From contig CALXDE010000025.1 in assembly GCA_944386965.1 (NCBI GenBank), positions 1 through 7,755 of the forward strand: a DNA stretch of 7,755 bases, in the 5' to 3' direction. The DNA is from an uncultured Oscillospiraceae bacterium. Lineage in GTDB: Bacteria; Bacillota_A; Clostridia; Oscillospirales; Oscillospiraceae. The notes under the pieces were generated by a model. The model made no database searches and was not told where the DNA came from. It saw only the letters and a program-made list of their open reading frames with translations. A program made the position numbers and the translations under genes. Below are positions 1 to 5,730 of this stretch, piece after piece (positions within the stretch are counted from its first letter, which is position 1; each line of letters starts with the position of its first letter).

Positions 1-67
1 CGCGTTCCTCGCCTGCCGGCTCCCGCAGCTTCGTCGCATCCGCAACCTCTATCTTGTTTTTTGCCAT
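1..67 (-). CDS. Possible 5' end of a minus-strand gene (partial)
   Basis: The left edge may hold the first codons of a gene transcribed leftwards out of the window. Two starts are possible. An ATG at 67 opens a 22-codon reading frame beginning MAKNKIEVADATKLREP, which looks protein-like but has no Shine-Dalgarno site and overlaps the -10 box of the predicted promoter, so it would lie upstream of the expected transcript start. An ATG at 39, in another frame, has AGAGG (46-50) six bases upstream and lies correctly downstream of the promoter, but its 13 visible residues (MRRSCGSRQARNA) are not informative. I recognise neither product. That a leftward gene starts here is inferred mainly from the promoter. 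Confidence 0.28.
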   Translation of the reverse strand, partial: MAKNKIEVADATKLREPAGEER

Positions 68-94
68 ATTACCACAGTGCGCGCCGGATTGCAA
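66..94 (-). promoter_or_regulatory. Predicted sigma-A promoter, leftward
   Basis: On the minus strand TTGCAA (89-94) and TAATAT (66-71) are separated by exactly 17 bases. TGG directly precedes the -10 box, giving an extended -10. Transcription would start near position 59 and leave the window on the left, presumably serving the partial gene at the edge. It is back to back with the rightward promoter at 134-162. Confidence 0.5.
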
Positions 95-133
95 GAGAAA
101 ATTTGCCATACCGCTGTGGAACGCAGGACGCCC

Positions 134-162
134 TTGTGCCGGGCGGGGGTTTATGGTAGAGT
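134..162 (+). promoter_or_regulatory. Predicted sigma-A promoter of the M20 amidohydrolase gene
   Basis: TTGTGC (134-139), a 17-base spacer and TAGAGT (157-162), the latter preceded by TGG as in an extended -10. The start of transcription would be near 169, leaving a leader of about 40 bases before the ATG at 209. The boxes match consensus only moderately, but spacing and position fit. Confidence 0.45.
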
Positions 163-193
163 AAAGCATACCAAGGCCCCATCGGCCGAAACA

Positions 194-200
194 AGGGAGG
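194..200 (+). promoter_or_regulatory. Shine-Dalgarno site fixing the amidohydrolase start
   Basis: AGGGAGG lies eight bases upstream of the ATG at 209. The reading frame stays open back to 77, but that 44-codon extension has no such site, contains the predicted promoter and reads as non-conserved sequence, so 209 is the chosen start. Confidence 0.8.
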
Positions 201-208
201 CGCGCCCC

Positions 209-1342
209 ATGCCCCATCCATCTGTCATCCAATACCGCCGGGACCTCCACCATATCCCGGAGCTGGACCGGGAACTGCCGGAAACCATCGACTACGTCCG
301 AAACGCCCTGTCCCGGCACCCCTGCCGCCTCTTTTCCCCGGCGGAGGGGGCGCTGTGCGCCTATTTTGATGCCGGCCGGCCGGACACCGCGGCCTTCCGG
401 GCGGATATGGACGCCCTGCCGGTGGAGGAGGCCGGAGACAATCCCTTCCGCTCCCGCCATCCCGGGAAGATGCACGCCTGCGGCCACGACGGCCACATGG
501 CCATGGTCCTCTCCCTGGCCGACGCAGTGGCGGCGCGGCGGGAACCCCTGGAGCAGAATGTGCTGCTGATCTTTCAGCCCGCCGAGGAAACCACCGGCGG
601 CGCGGCGGACATCTGCCGGAGCGGCGTGCTGGAGGAGTACTGCGTCCGGCGGGTCTTCGGCATCCACATCTGGCCGGGCCTCCCGGCGGGGAGCGTCTGG
701 ACCCGGCCGGGACCCATGATGGCCAAAAACAGCGAGGTGGATCTGCTCCTCACCGGACGCAGCGCCCATATCGCCCGGGCGGAGGAGGGCATCGACGCGC
801 TGTGGTGGGGTGCGGAGTGGCTGCGCCGGGTCTATGCCATGGCGGAGGGGGAGCTGCCGACATCGGAACTGCGGGTGCTGCGCTTCGGGCAGATGGAGAG
901 CGGCACCGTGCGCAACGCCATCAGCGCCCAAACGGTGCTTCGGGGCAGTCTGCGGGTGTTCTCCATGGAGACGTTCCACTTCCTCTGCCGCCGCATCCGG
1001 GAGCTGGGGGAGGACATCGCCCGGGAGAGCGGCTGCAGAACCCAGGCCCGGTTCAGCGCCGGCTATCCGCCGGTGACCAACGACCCGGCTCTGGTGGAGG
1101 CGGTGTGCCGGCATCTGGGCGCGCAGGCGCCGGCTATGCTGGAGGCGCCGGCCCTCACCGCCGAGGACTTCTCCTTCTACCAGCAGCGTGTGCCGGGCAC
1201 CTTCTTCTTCCTGGGAGCCGGGGACGTGCCGCCTCTCCACGCCGCGGACTTCCACTTTGATGAGGCCATTCTGGAGCGGGGCGTGGAACTGTACCGGCGT
1301 CTCCTGGACCTGACGGCGGAAGGTTTGGCCCGGCCGACATGA
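209..1342 (+). CDS. M20D family metal-dependent amidohydrolase / deacetylase
   Basis: A 377-residue cytoplasmic zinc-type aminoacylase of the M20D group, which includes hippurate hydrolase, N-acyl-amino-acid deacylases and N-acetyl-diaminopimelate deacetylase. These remove an acyl group from an amino acid nitrogen. Visible family marks are RRDLHHIPEL at 10-19, the ADMDALPVEE segment at 65-74, CGHDGH at 91-96 (Cys91 and His93 as metal ligands), the QPAEE box with Glu126/Glu127, GIHIWPG at 151-157 (His153), the lid domain with GRSAH at 183-187, and PPLHAADF at 341-348 (His344). Length is normal for the family and no key residue is missing. There is no signal peptide. It has its own promoter and terminator and appears to be a single-gene transcript, so neighbours give no hint of the substrate. 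The family call is firm; the exact substrate is not readable from sequence. Confidence 0.93.
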   Translation: MPHPSVIQYRRDLHHIPELDRELPETIDYVRNALSRHPCRLFSPAEGALCAYFDAGRPDTAAFRADMDALPVEEAGDNPFRSRHPGKMHACGHDGHMAMVLSLADAVAARREPLEQNVLLIFQPAEETTGGAADICRSGVLEEYCVRRVFGIHIWPGLPAGSVWTRPGPMMAKNSEVDLLLTGRSAHIARAEEGIDALWWGAEWLRRVYAMAEGELPTSELRVLRFGQMESGTVRNAISAQTVLRGSLRVFSMETFHFLCRRIRELGEDIARESGCRTQARFSAGYPPVTNDPALVEAVCRHLGAQAPAMLEAPALTAEDFSFYQQRVPGTFFFLGAGDVPPLHAADFHFDEAILERGVELYRRLLDLTAEGLARPT

Positions 1343-1355
1343 CCGCAGACGCGGC

Positions 1356-1393
1356 GGGGCGGCAGGCGTTAAAACGCCTGCCGCCCCTGTTTT
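1356..1393 (+). terminator. Intrinsic terminator of the amidohydrolase gene
   Basis: A perfect 13-base-pair GC-rich stem (arms 1356-1368 and 1375-1387, loop TTAAAA) is followed by TGTTTTG. It starts 13 bases after the stop codon. On the opposite strand the stem is not followed by a T-run, so it looks like a rightward terminator; any effect on the convergent carboxypeptidase transcript would be weaker. Confidence 0.85.
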
Positions 1394-1403
1394 GTCCACA
1401 TGC

Positions 1404-2438
1404 TCAGTGGGTGATGGTGACAATGAATCCGTCCACATTGTTGCCAGAGACGGTATACGTTCCGCTTTCCGGCACCGGGACCTCCAGCCCCTCCACAAAG
1501 TAGATCTCATACTCCGTGCCATCCACCGTGTAGTACAGGTGCTCCCCGTCGGCGGGGAACTGGCGCAGGTAGTCGATATACTCCTCGTAGCAGAAACCGT
1601 TCTCCACGACGATGTAGGAGTGGGGAACCCCCACATAGCGGAAGTGCCAGCTCTCCGGGCCGATCTTGGTAAACTCCTCCTTCTCGCTGGTGTAGCGGAG
1701 GATGAACCCATACTCGTGGCAGTGTTCCCCGATCCAGGTGTACTCCCCGGTGCATTCCAGATAGTCCCCGGTGATGTCGCTCCACAGGTCCACGGCGTAA
1801 CCAGTGTGGTGCTCGCTGCCGCCGGCCTGGGCCACAAAGCGCTGGGCGTGCTCCAGACCGTTGCGGGCGGCGCTGCGGTCAAAGAGTCCCTGCTGGTAGT
1901 CATAGGTCCGGTGCCCCGACACCACCATGACGCTGACGCTGCCCCCCTGGGCGACAAAGTCGTCCATCATGTCGTTGAGGTGGTCCACCGTCACCGGCAG
2001 GACGGACGTCTCGTAGTCCTTGGATTTGTAGCTGTTGGTCTTGTTGGTAATGACCACCTCCAGCTGACTCTCCACATCCGCCGGGAAGGTGTACTTGTGC
2101 TCGTTGCTCACCAGGATCTGCTCACCGGCCCCCATGTCCGCCTCGGTCATGGTGAGGACCGTGTAGCCCGCGGGGAGGCCGCCGGTCTGCTCCGGTTCCT
2201 CCGCCGGGTCCTCCGCGCCGCCGGTTTCACCGCCGGACGCATCGGGAGCGCCGGCATCCAGCCGCTGATCCTCTCCGCCCTGTCCCTCCGTCTGGCCGGC
2301 GTCGGGCTGCGTCTCCCCGCCGGAATCCCGGAGCAGATAGACCGCCCCCGCCGCCAGGGCAAGGACCAATAAAACCAGCACCGCCACCGCCCAGGGCTTG
2401 AGCCGCCGGCGCCGGCGATAGACATGCTTTCCTCGCAT
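1404..2438 (-). CDS. VanY-type D-alanyl-D-alanine carboxypeptidase, membrane-anchored (peptidase M15B)
   Basis: A 344-residue surface enzyme that should trim the terminal D-Ala from peptidoglycan stem peptides. A basic N-terminus (KHVYRRRRRLK) precedes one hydrophobic helix at about 16-36, acting as signal anchor. Residues 38-88 are a Gly/Glu/Asp/Pro-rich linker. The M15B catalytic domain follows: SGHRTYDYQ at 174-182, SEHHTGYAVD at 208-217 (His210 and Asp217 as zinc ligands), WIGEHCHEYGF at 235-245, and ESWH at 262-265 (catalytic Glu262, zinc ligand His265). About 79 residues follow the last ligand, a Tyr- and Val-rich, probably beta-stranded tail. ATG 2438 is chosen because AGAGGGG lies six bases upstream; the open frame back to 2573 runs through the promoter. 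No vanA/B/H/X or two-component genes are visible, so a housekeeping cell-wall role is more likely than glycopeptide resistance. Confidence 0.92.
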   Translation of the reverse strand: MRGKHVYRRRRRLKPWAVAVLVLLVLALAAGAVYLLRDSGGETQPDAGQTEGQGGEDQRLDAGAPDASGGETGGAEDPAEEPEQTGGLPAGYTVLTMTEADMGAGEQILVSNEHKYTFPADVESQLEVVITNKTNSYKSKDYETSVLPVTVDHLNDMMDDFVAQGGSVSVMVVSGHRTYDYQQGLFDRSAARNGLEHAQRFVAQAGGSEHHTGYAVDLWSDITGDYLECTGEYTWIGEHCHEYGFILRYTSEKEEFTKIGPESWHFRYVGVPHSYIVVENGFCYEEYIDYLRQFPADGEHLYYTVDGTEYEIYFVEGLEVPVPESGTYTVSGNNVDGFIVTITH

Positions 2439-2444
2439 TGGTAT

Positions 2445-2451
2445 CCCCTCT
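2445..2451 (-). promoter_or_regulatory. Shine-Dalgarno site fixing the carboxypeptidase start
   Basis: AGAGGGG on the minus strand, six bases before the ATG at 2438. It rules out the in-frame ATG at 2456, six codons upstream, and the longer open frame to 2573. Confidence 0.75.
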
Positions 2452-2480
2452 TTCATGCTGCTGTTATTTTGACGTGAGCC

Positions 2481-2509
2481 AGTATACCACAGTTCCATAA
2501 AAACTACAA
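2481..2509 (-). promoter_or_regulatory. Predicted promoter of the carboxypeptidase gene
   Basis: On the minus strand TATACT (2481-2486), preceded by TGG (extended -10), lies 17 bases from a weak -35 box TTGTAG (2504-2509). The expected start of transcription is near 2474, giving a leader of about 36 bases. The -10 part is convincing; the -35 part is poor, as often with extended -10 promoters. Confidence 0.55.
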
Positions 2510-2541
2510 GAATCGACAGAGATTTTCCCCTCTTTCGGCGG

Positions 2542-2570
2542 TTGCTTTCCACCGGCTTTTCCGGTATAAT
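2542..2570 (+). promoter_or_regulatory. Predicted promoter of the 8-oxoguanine deaminase operon
   Basis: TTGCTT (2542-2547), a 17-base spacer and a perfect TATAAT (2565-2570). Transcription would start near 2577, about 38 bases before the ATG at 2615. It is divergent from the carboxypeptidase promoter, the two -35 boxes being 32 bases apart, so a regulator bound between them could affect both. I see no clear operator palindrome there. Confidence 0.7.
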
Positions 2571-2614
2571 CAAAAAAGCAACACAGCGATCGTTCGCTGG
2601 ATAGGAGGTGCCCC

Positions 2615-3970
2615 ATGTCTGCCCTGCTGCTCAAGCATATTGCCGCCGCGGTCACCTGCGACGGGGAGGACCGTCTGCTCCGGGATGTCGATATCCTCTG
2701 CCAGGACGGCTTTATCCGCGCCATTGGGACGAATCTGGCGGGTGCGGCGGAGGAAATTCTTGACTGCACCGGTATGTTGTGCTATCCGGGCCTGGTCAAT
2801 ACCCACCATCACCTGTACCAGTGTTTCTCCCGCAATCTGCCCCAGGTGCAGAACCTGGAGCTGTTCGACTGGCTGCGGGCCCTGTATGAGATCTGGAAAA
2901 ATCTGGATGAGGAGGCTGTCCGCTACTCCTCCCTCACCGCTATGGGGGAGATGATGAAGCACGGCTGCACCACCTGCTTTGACCACCACTATGTCTTCCC
3001 CCAGGGCTCCGGGGATCTGACCGGCGCCCAGTTCGCCGCGGCGGCGGACCTGGGGATGCGGATGGTCTGCTCCCGGGGCAGCATGGACCTGAGCCGGAAG
3101 GATGGCGGCCTGCCGCCGGACAGCGTGGTCCAGAGCATCGACGAGATCCTCTCTGACAGCATCCGGGTCATCGAGGCCTACCACGACCCCTCCCCCGGCT
3201 CCATGCGTCAGGTGGTGCTGGCCCCCTGCTCGCCCTTCTCCGTCACGGCGGATCTGCTCCGGGAGAGCGGGAAGCTGGCCCGGCAGTACGGCGTCCGTCT
3301 CCACACCCACCTGTGCGAAACAAGGGACGAGGAGCGCTATACTCTGGAGCGGCTGGGTCTGCGGCCCCTGGCGTATATGGAGACTCTGGGGTGGCTGGGC
3401 CGGGATGTGTGGTACGCCCACGGCATCCATTTCAACGACGAGGAGCTGCGGCTCCTGGCGGACACGGGCACCGGCGTGGCCCACTGTCCGGCCTCCAACA
3501 TGAAGCTCTCCTCCGGTGTGTGCCGGGTCCCGGACATGCTGGAGCTGGGCGTCCCCCTGGGGCTGGCCCTGGACGGCAGCGCCAGCAACGACGGCAACAG
3601 TCTGCTGGAGGAGCTGCGCACCGTCTACCTGCTCCACCGTCTCACCAGCAGCAGCCGCGCCCCCTCGGGCTATGATTTGTTGAAGATGGCCACTGCCGGG
3701 GGCGCCCGCCTTCTGGGCCGGACGGACATCGGCTCGCTGGAGGTGGGGAAATGCGCGGACCTGTTCCTCATTGACAGCCGCCGCCTGGAGCTGGTGGGGG
3801 CCGCTCTGGACCCGAAGAATGTACTGGCCACGGTGGGCGTCCGGGGCGCGGTGGACTACACGGTGGTCCACGGCCGGGTGACCGTGCGCCAGGGCCGGCT
3901 GGCCGCGGTGGACGAGGCGGCCCTGGCGGAGCGGGCCAACCAGGTCTGCCGGCGCTATCTCAATCTGTAA
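2615..3970 (+). CDS. Probable 8-oxoguanine deaminase (amidohydrolase superfamily)
   Basis: A 451-residue metal-dependent deaminase of the guanine deaminase / SAH deaminase / atrazine chlorohydrolase branch. The closest pattern I recognise is 8-oxoguanine deaminase, which converts 8-oxoguanine to urate plus ammonia. Supporting segments are NTHHHLYQ at 62-69 followed by the R-N-L-P and LFDWL stretch to 87, VWYAHGIHF at 265-273, GTGVAHCPASNMKL at 285-298, and LDGSASNDGNSL at 319-330. Expected metal and catalytic residues are all present: His64 and His66, His232 and Glu235 (HTHLCE), His269, Asp320. The C-terminal GSLEVGKCADLFLID (373-387) is the usual end of the barrel's beta-sandwich. AGGAGG (2603-2608) lies six bases before the ATG. 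The protein is cytoplasmic and probably links purine damage to purine catabolism. Another aminohydrolase substrate is possible, since specificity in this superfamily shifts with few residues. Confidence 0.85.
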   Translation: MSALLLKHIAAAVTCDGEDRLLRDVDILCQDGFIRAIGTNLAGAAEEILDCTGMLCYPGLVNTHHHLYQCFSRNLPQVQNLELFDWLRALYEIWKNLDEEAVRYSSLTAMGEMMKHGCTTCFDHHYVFPQGSGDLTGAQFAAAADLGMRMVCSRGSMDLSRKDGGLPPDSVVQSIDEILSDSIRVIEAYHDPSPGSMRQVVLAPCSPFSVTADLLRESGKLARQYGVRLHTHLCETRDEERYTLERLGLRPLAYMETLGWLGRDVWYAHGIHFNDEELRLLADTGTGVAHCPASNMKLSSGVCRVPDMLELGVPLGLALDGSASNDGNSLLEELRTVYLLHRLTSSSRAPSGYDLLKMATAGGARLLGRTDIGSLEVGKCADLFLIDSRRLELVGAALDPKNVLATVGVRGAVDYTVVHGRVTVRQGRLAAVDEAALAERANQVCRRYLNL

Positions 3971-3982
3971 TCTGTAATCTGT
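3962..3982 (+). repeat. Three tandem copies of AATCTGT over a stop codon
   Basis: The 7-base unit AATCTGT occurs three times head to tail, with a fourth degenerate copy (ATCTTGT) at 3983-3989. The first copy encodes the final Asn-Leu and the T of the deaminase stop codon; the rest fills the gap before the next gene's ribosome binding site (3991-3996). Confidence 0.9.
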
Positions 3983-4006
3983 ATCTTGTAAAGGAGCAAC
4001 TGCCCA

Positions 4007-4399
4007 ATGGATGGTTTCTTTGATGTATTTTCCCTGCTCATCGCTTTCTATGGCGCCTATTTCATATACAGCTGGTTCCGCACGGTGGTGCTGAAGCATC
4101 CGGTGGATACCAACAACATTCTGCCCGCGGACATGACACTGAAAAACTGCAACGACGCAGACCAATTCACCGCCTTTATTCTGCCCTGGATGCTGATTAC
4201 AGGGGTGTCCCTGCTGGCCTATGCCGCCGCCAGCTACTTCTGGGGAAGCAACGGATGGTTCCTGATTGTGGTCATCGCCTACTTCGCCGCGATCCTCGCC
4301 TACTATGTCCTCACCATGCGCACCGCCCGCCGGCGCTTTTGGCCGGAGATCGAGGAGGAGTACCTGCGCCGGCGGCGCGACAAGCGCAAGAAGCGGTGA
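4007..4399 (+). CDS. Small three-helix membrane protein of unknown function
   Basis: A 130-residue protein I do not recognise. Three hydrophobic segments are visible at about 4-22, 54-77 and 82-102. A polar stretch (residues 28-53, with an NNILPADMTLKNCND segment) separates the first two. The C-terminus is strongly charged: RTARRRFWPEIEEEY at 105-119, then a run of Arg/Lys to the end. The positive-inside rule would put this tail in the cytoplasm and the N-terminus outside. AAGGAG (3991-3996) lies ten bases before the ATG. It starts 36 bases after the deaminase with no terminator between, and ends 5 bases before the acetyltransferase, so the three are probably cotranscribed. No catalytic motif is visible; it may be a small transport accessory or membrane-organising protein, but that is only a guess. 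Confidence 0.85.
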   Translation: MDGFFDVFSLLIAFYGAYFIYSWFRTVVLKHPVDTNNILPADMTLKNCNDADQFTAFILPWMLITGVSLLAYAAASYFWGSNGWFLIVVIAYFAAILAYYVLTMRTARRRFWPEIEEEYLRRRRDKRKKR

Positions 4400-4404
4400 G
4401 CGCC

Positions 4405-4911
4405 ATGACATCGGCGCCTTCCCTGTCCTGCGGCGCGTATCAGATCCGGGAAATCCGTCCTGGAGATGATGCCGGAGTGGAGTCGGTCATCCGCGCCTGC
4501 CTGGTGGAGTTCGGCGCCAACCGGCCGGGGTTCGCCTGGGCGGACCCGGACCTGGGCCGGTTTTCCCAGGTCTACGCCGCCCCCGCCTCCCGGTACTGGG
4601 TGGTGGAGGCCCCCGATGGCGGGATCGTGGGCGGGGCCGGCATCGGCCCTCTCCCCGGGGCGCAGGGCGTGTGTGAGCTGCAGAAGATGTACTGTCTGCC
4701 CCCTGTCCGGGGCACCGGCGCGGCCCACATACTGATGGACCTTGCTCTGGCGTTTGCCGCCCGGCACTACCGCCAGTGCTATCTGGAGACGTTCCACACC
4801 ATGGCTGCCGCCAACCGCTTCTATCAGAAATACGGTTTCCGGCGTCTGGAGCGTCCCTATCTCCCCACCGAACATTTCGCCTGCGACATCTGGTATCTCA
4901 AAGACCTGTAG
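4405..4911 (+). CDS. GNAT family N-acetyltransferase
   Basis: A 168-residue acetyl-CoA-dependent acetyltransferase, full length for a single GNAT domain. YQIREIRPGDD at 12-22 is the usual first strand and helix, YWVVEAPDGGIVGGAGIGPL at 64-83 the central hairpin, and ELQKMYCLPPVRGTGAAHIL at 91-110 motif A with the acetyl-CoA pyrophosphate loop R-G-T-G-A (102-106). CYLETFHTMAAANRFYQKYG at 125-144 is motif B, where the ANRFYQKYGF helix is typical. The start at 4405 is chosen because it follows the previous stop by 5 bases and begins the domain cleanly; the ribosome site (GGTGAG overlapping that stop) is weak, so translational coupling is likely. The frame is open back to 4255, but that part overlaps the membrane protein gene. 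Substrate is unknown: small amines, amino acids, antibiotics or protein N-termini are all possible. Confidence 0.9.
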   Translation: MTSAPSLSCGAYQIREIRPGDDAGVESVIRACLVEFGANRPGFAWADPDLGRFSQVYAAPASRYWVVEAPDGGIVGGAGIGPLPGAQGVCELQKMYCLPPVRGTGAAHILMDLALAFAARHYRQCYLETFHTMAAANRFYQKYGFRRLERPYLPTEHFACDIWYLKDL

Positions 4912-4917
4912 ACACGC

Positions 4918-4951
4918 AAAAGCGGTATGGCTGACTGCCATACCGCTTTTT
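4918..4951. terminator. Bidirectional intrinsic terminator between convergent genes
   Basis: A 14-base-pair stem (4918-4931 with 4937-4950, loop TGACT) has A-runs on the left and a T-run (4947-4951) on the right, so it has a GC-containing stem plus U-tail read from either strand. It follows the acetyltransferase stop by 7 bases and sits 39 bases beyond the end of rnc, and can end both convergent transcripts. Confidence 0.9.
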
Positions 4952-4989
4952 CTCTATCAAAACAGGGGGCTCGTCCCGCCGCCGGGCGC

Positions 4990-5667
4990 TCACTGCCCCA
5001 TGTTCTCCAGCGCGTCCCGCGCCGCGGCCTGTTCGGCCTCCTTCTTGCTGTGGCCGCTACCCCGGCCGGAGGCCGCGCCGTTGACCAGCACCTCGAACAC
5101 GAACAGCTTGTTGTGGTCCGGACCGCTCTCCCCCACCAGCTGATAGGTGAGGGTGCTGCCCTCCTCCCGCTGCACCAGCTCCTGGAGGGCGGTCTTGTAA
5201 TCCTTCCGCTCCTCCACCAGGTGGGCGCCGGCCTTGTCCAGGAGCACCGCGTGGATGATCCGGGAGACGGCGGCCATATCGCTGTCCAGATAGACGGCGG
5301 CAAACACCGCCTCCACCGCGTCAGCCAGGATGGACTGCCGGTGGCGGCCGCCGCCGGCCTCCTCGCCCCGCCCCAGCTTCAGATACTCCCCCAGCTCCAG
5401 GTGGCGGGCCACCTCGTACAGGCTCTGCTCACACACCAGGGCCGCCCGCATCCGGGTCAGGTCCCCCTCCGGCAGGTCCGGATGGGTCTTGAACAGGTAC
5501 TCCGCGGTGACAAAGCCCAGGATGGAATCCCCCAGAAACTCCAGCCGCTCGTTGCTGCTGACGCCGCTGCCCCGGTGCTCGTTGGCATAGGAGCTGTGGT
5601 TCAGGGCCTCCTCCAGCAGCGCGCGGCTGTGAAAGGTATAGTTCAGTTTTCGTTCCAATGCCTCCAT
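4990..5667 (-). CDS. rnc: Ribonuclease III
   Basis: A 225-residue double-strand-specific endoribonuclease that processes rRNA precursors and other structured RNAs, acting as a homodimer in the cytoplasm. The RNase III signature NERLEFLGDS is at 39-48, giving acidic active-site residues Glu40, Glu43 and Asp47; the second set is Asp116 and Glu119 in ADAVEAVFAAVYLD (115-128). The double-stranded RNA binding domain spans about 155-222: DYKTALQELVQ, GPDHNKLFVFEVLVNG and the C-terminal SKKEAEQAAARDAL helix. Length is typical and all key residues are present. The ATG at 5667 is preceded by GAGGAGG. It lies 63 bases after acpP, the usual Firmicutes order, but a terminator-like hairpin lies between them, so it may depend on readthrough. 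The smc gene that often follows rnc is not here; a convergent acetyltransferase is next. Confidence 0.97.
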   Translation of the reverse strand: MEALERKLNYTFHSRALLEEALNHSSYANEHRGSGVSSNERLEFLGDSILGFVTAEYLFKTHPDLPEGDLTRMRAALVCEQSLYEVARHLELGEYLKLGRGEEAGGGRHRQSILADAVEAVFAAVYLDSDMAAVSRIIHAVLLDKAGAHLVEERKDYKTALQELVQREEGSTLTYQLVGESGPDHNKLFVFEVLVNGAASGRGSGHSKKEAEQAAARDALENMGQ

Positions 5668-5697
5668 GGGTGCGCCTCCTCGGTGTGGCGGGCCATA

Positions 5698-5725
5698 AGA
5701 AAACTCCGCCGGGGCGGAGTTTTCT
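5698..5725 (-). terminator. Terminator-like hairpin between acpP and rnc
   Basis: A stem with arms 5698-5709 and 5714-5725 and a four-base loop starts 5 bases after the acpP stop. On the minus strand the GC core (CTCCGCC paired with GGCGGAG) is followed by TTTTCTTA, the layout of an intrinsic terminator. The A-tract on the other side makes it nearly symmetric. It lies in what would be the 5' leader of rnc, ending about 30 bases before its start codon, so it probably lowers rnc expression relative to acpP; it might also be cut by RNase III itself. Confidence 0.75.
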
Positions 5726-5730
5726 GACCC

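Noticed and set aside
105..115. GCCATACCGCT, identical to one arm of the terminator at 4937-4947
   Set aside because: A single 11-base match without the partner arm; no third copy noticed, so probably chance and not a dispersed repeat family.
1392..2372. Plus-strand open frame of 326 codons opposite the VanY-type gene
   Set aside because: Antisense shadow; no ribosome site, no recognisable domain, and the opposite strand has complete M15B catalytic motifs.
1404..2438. Glycopeptide (vancomycin) resistance determinant
   Set aside because: Only a VanY-like peptidase is present. No vanH, ligase, vanX or VanRS-type genes are in the window, and such anchored carboxypeptidases are common housekeeping cell-wall enzymes.
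2570..4411. Minus-strand open frame of 613 codons opposite the deaminase and membrane protein genes
   Set aside because: It is antisense to well-supported genes with recognised motifs, its translation is repetitive in His, Gln and Gly without any family signature, and GC-rich third positions naturally remove stops from such antisense frames.
4927..5727. Plus-strand open frame of 266 codons opposite rnc
   Set aside because: Antisense shadow of rnc; it also starts inside the terminator hairpin.
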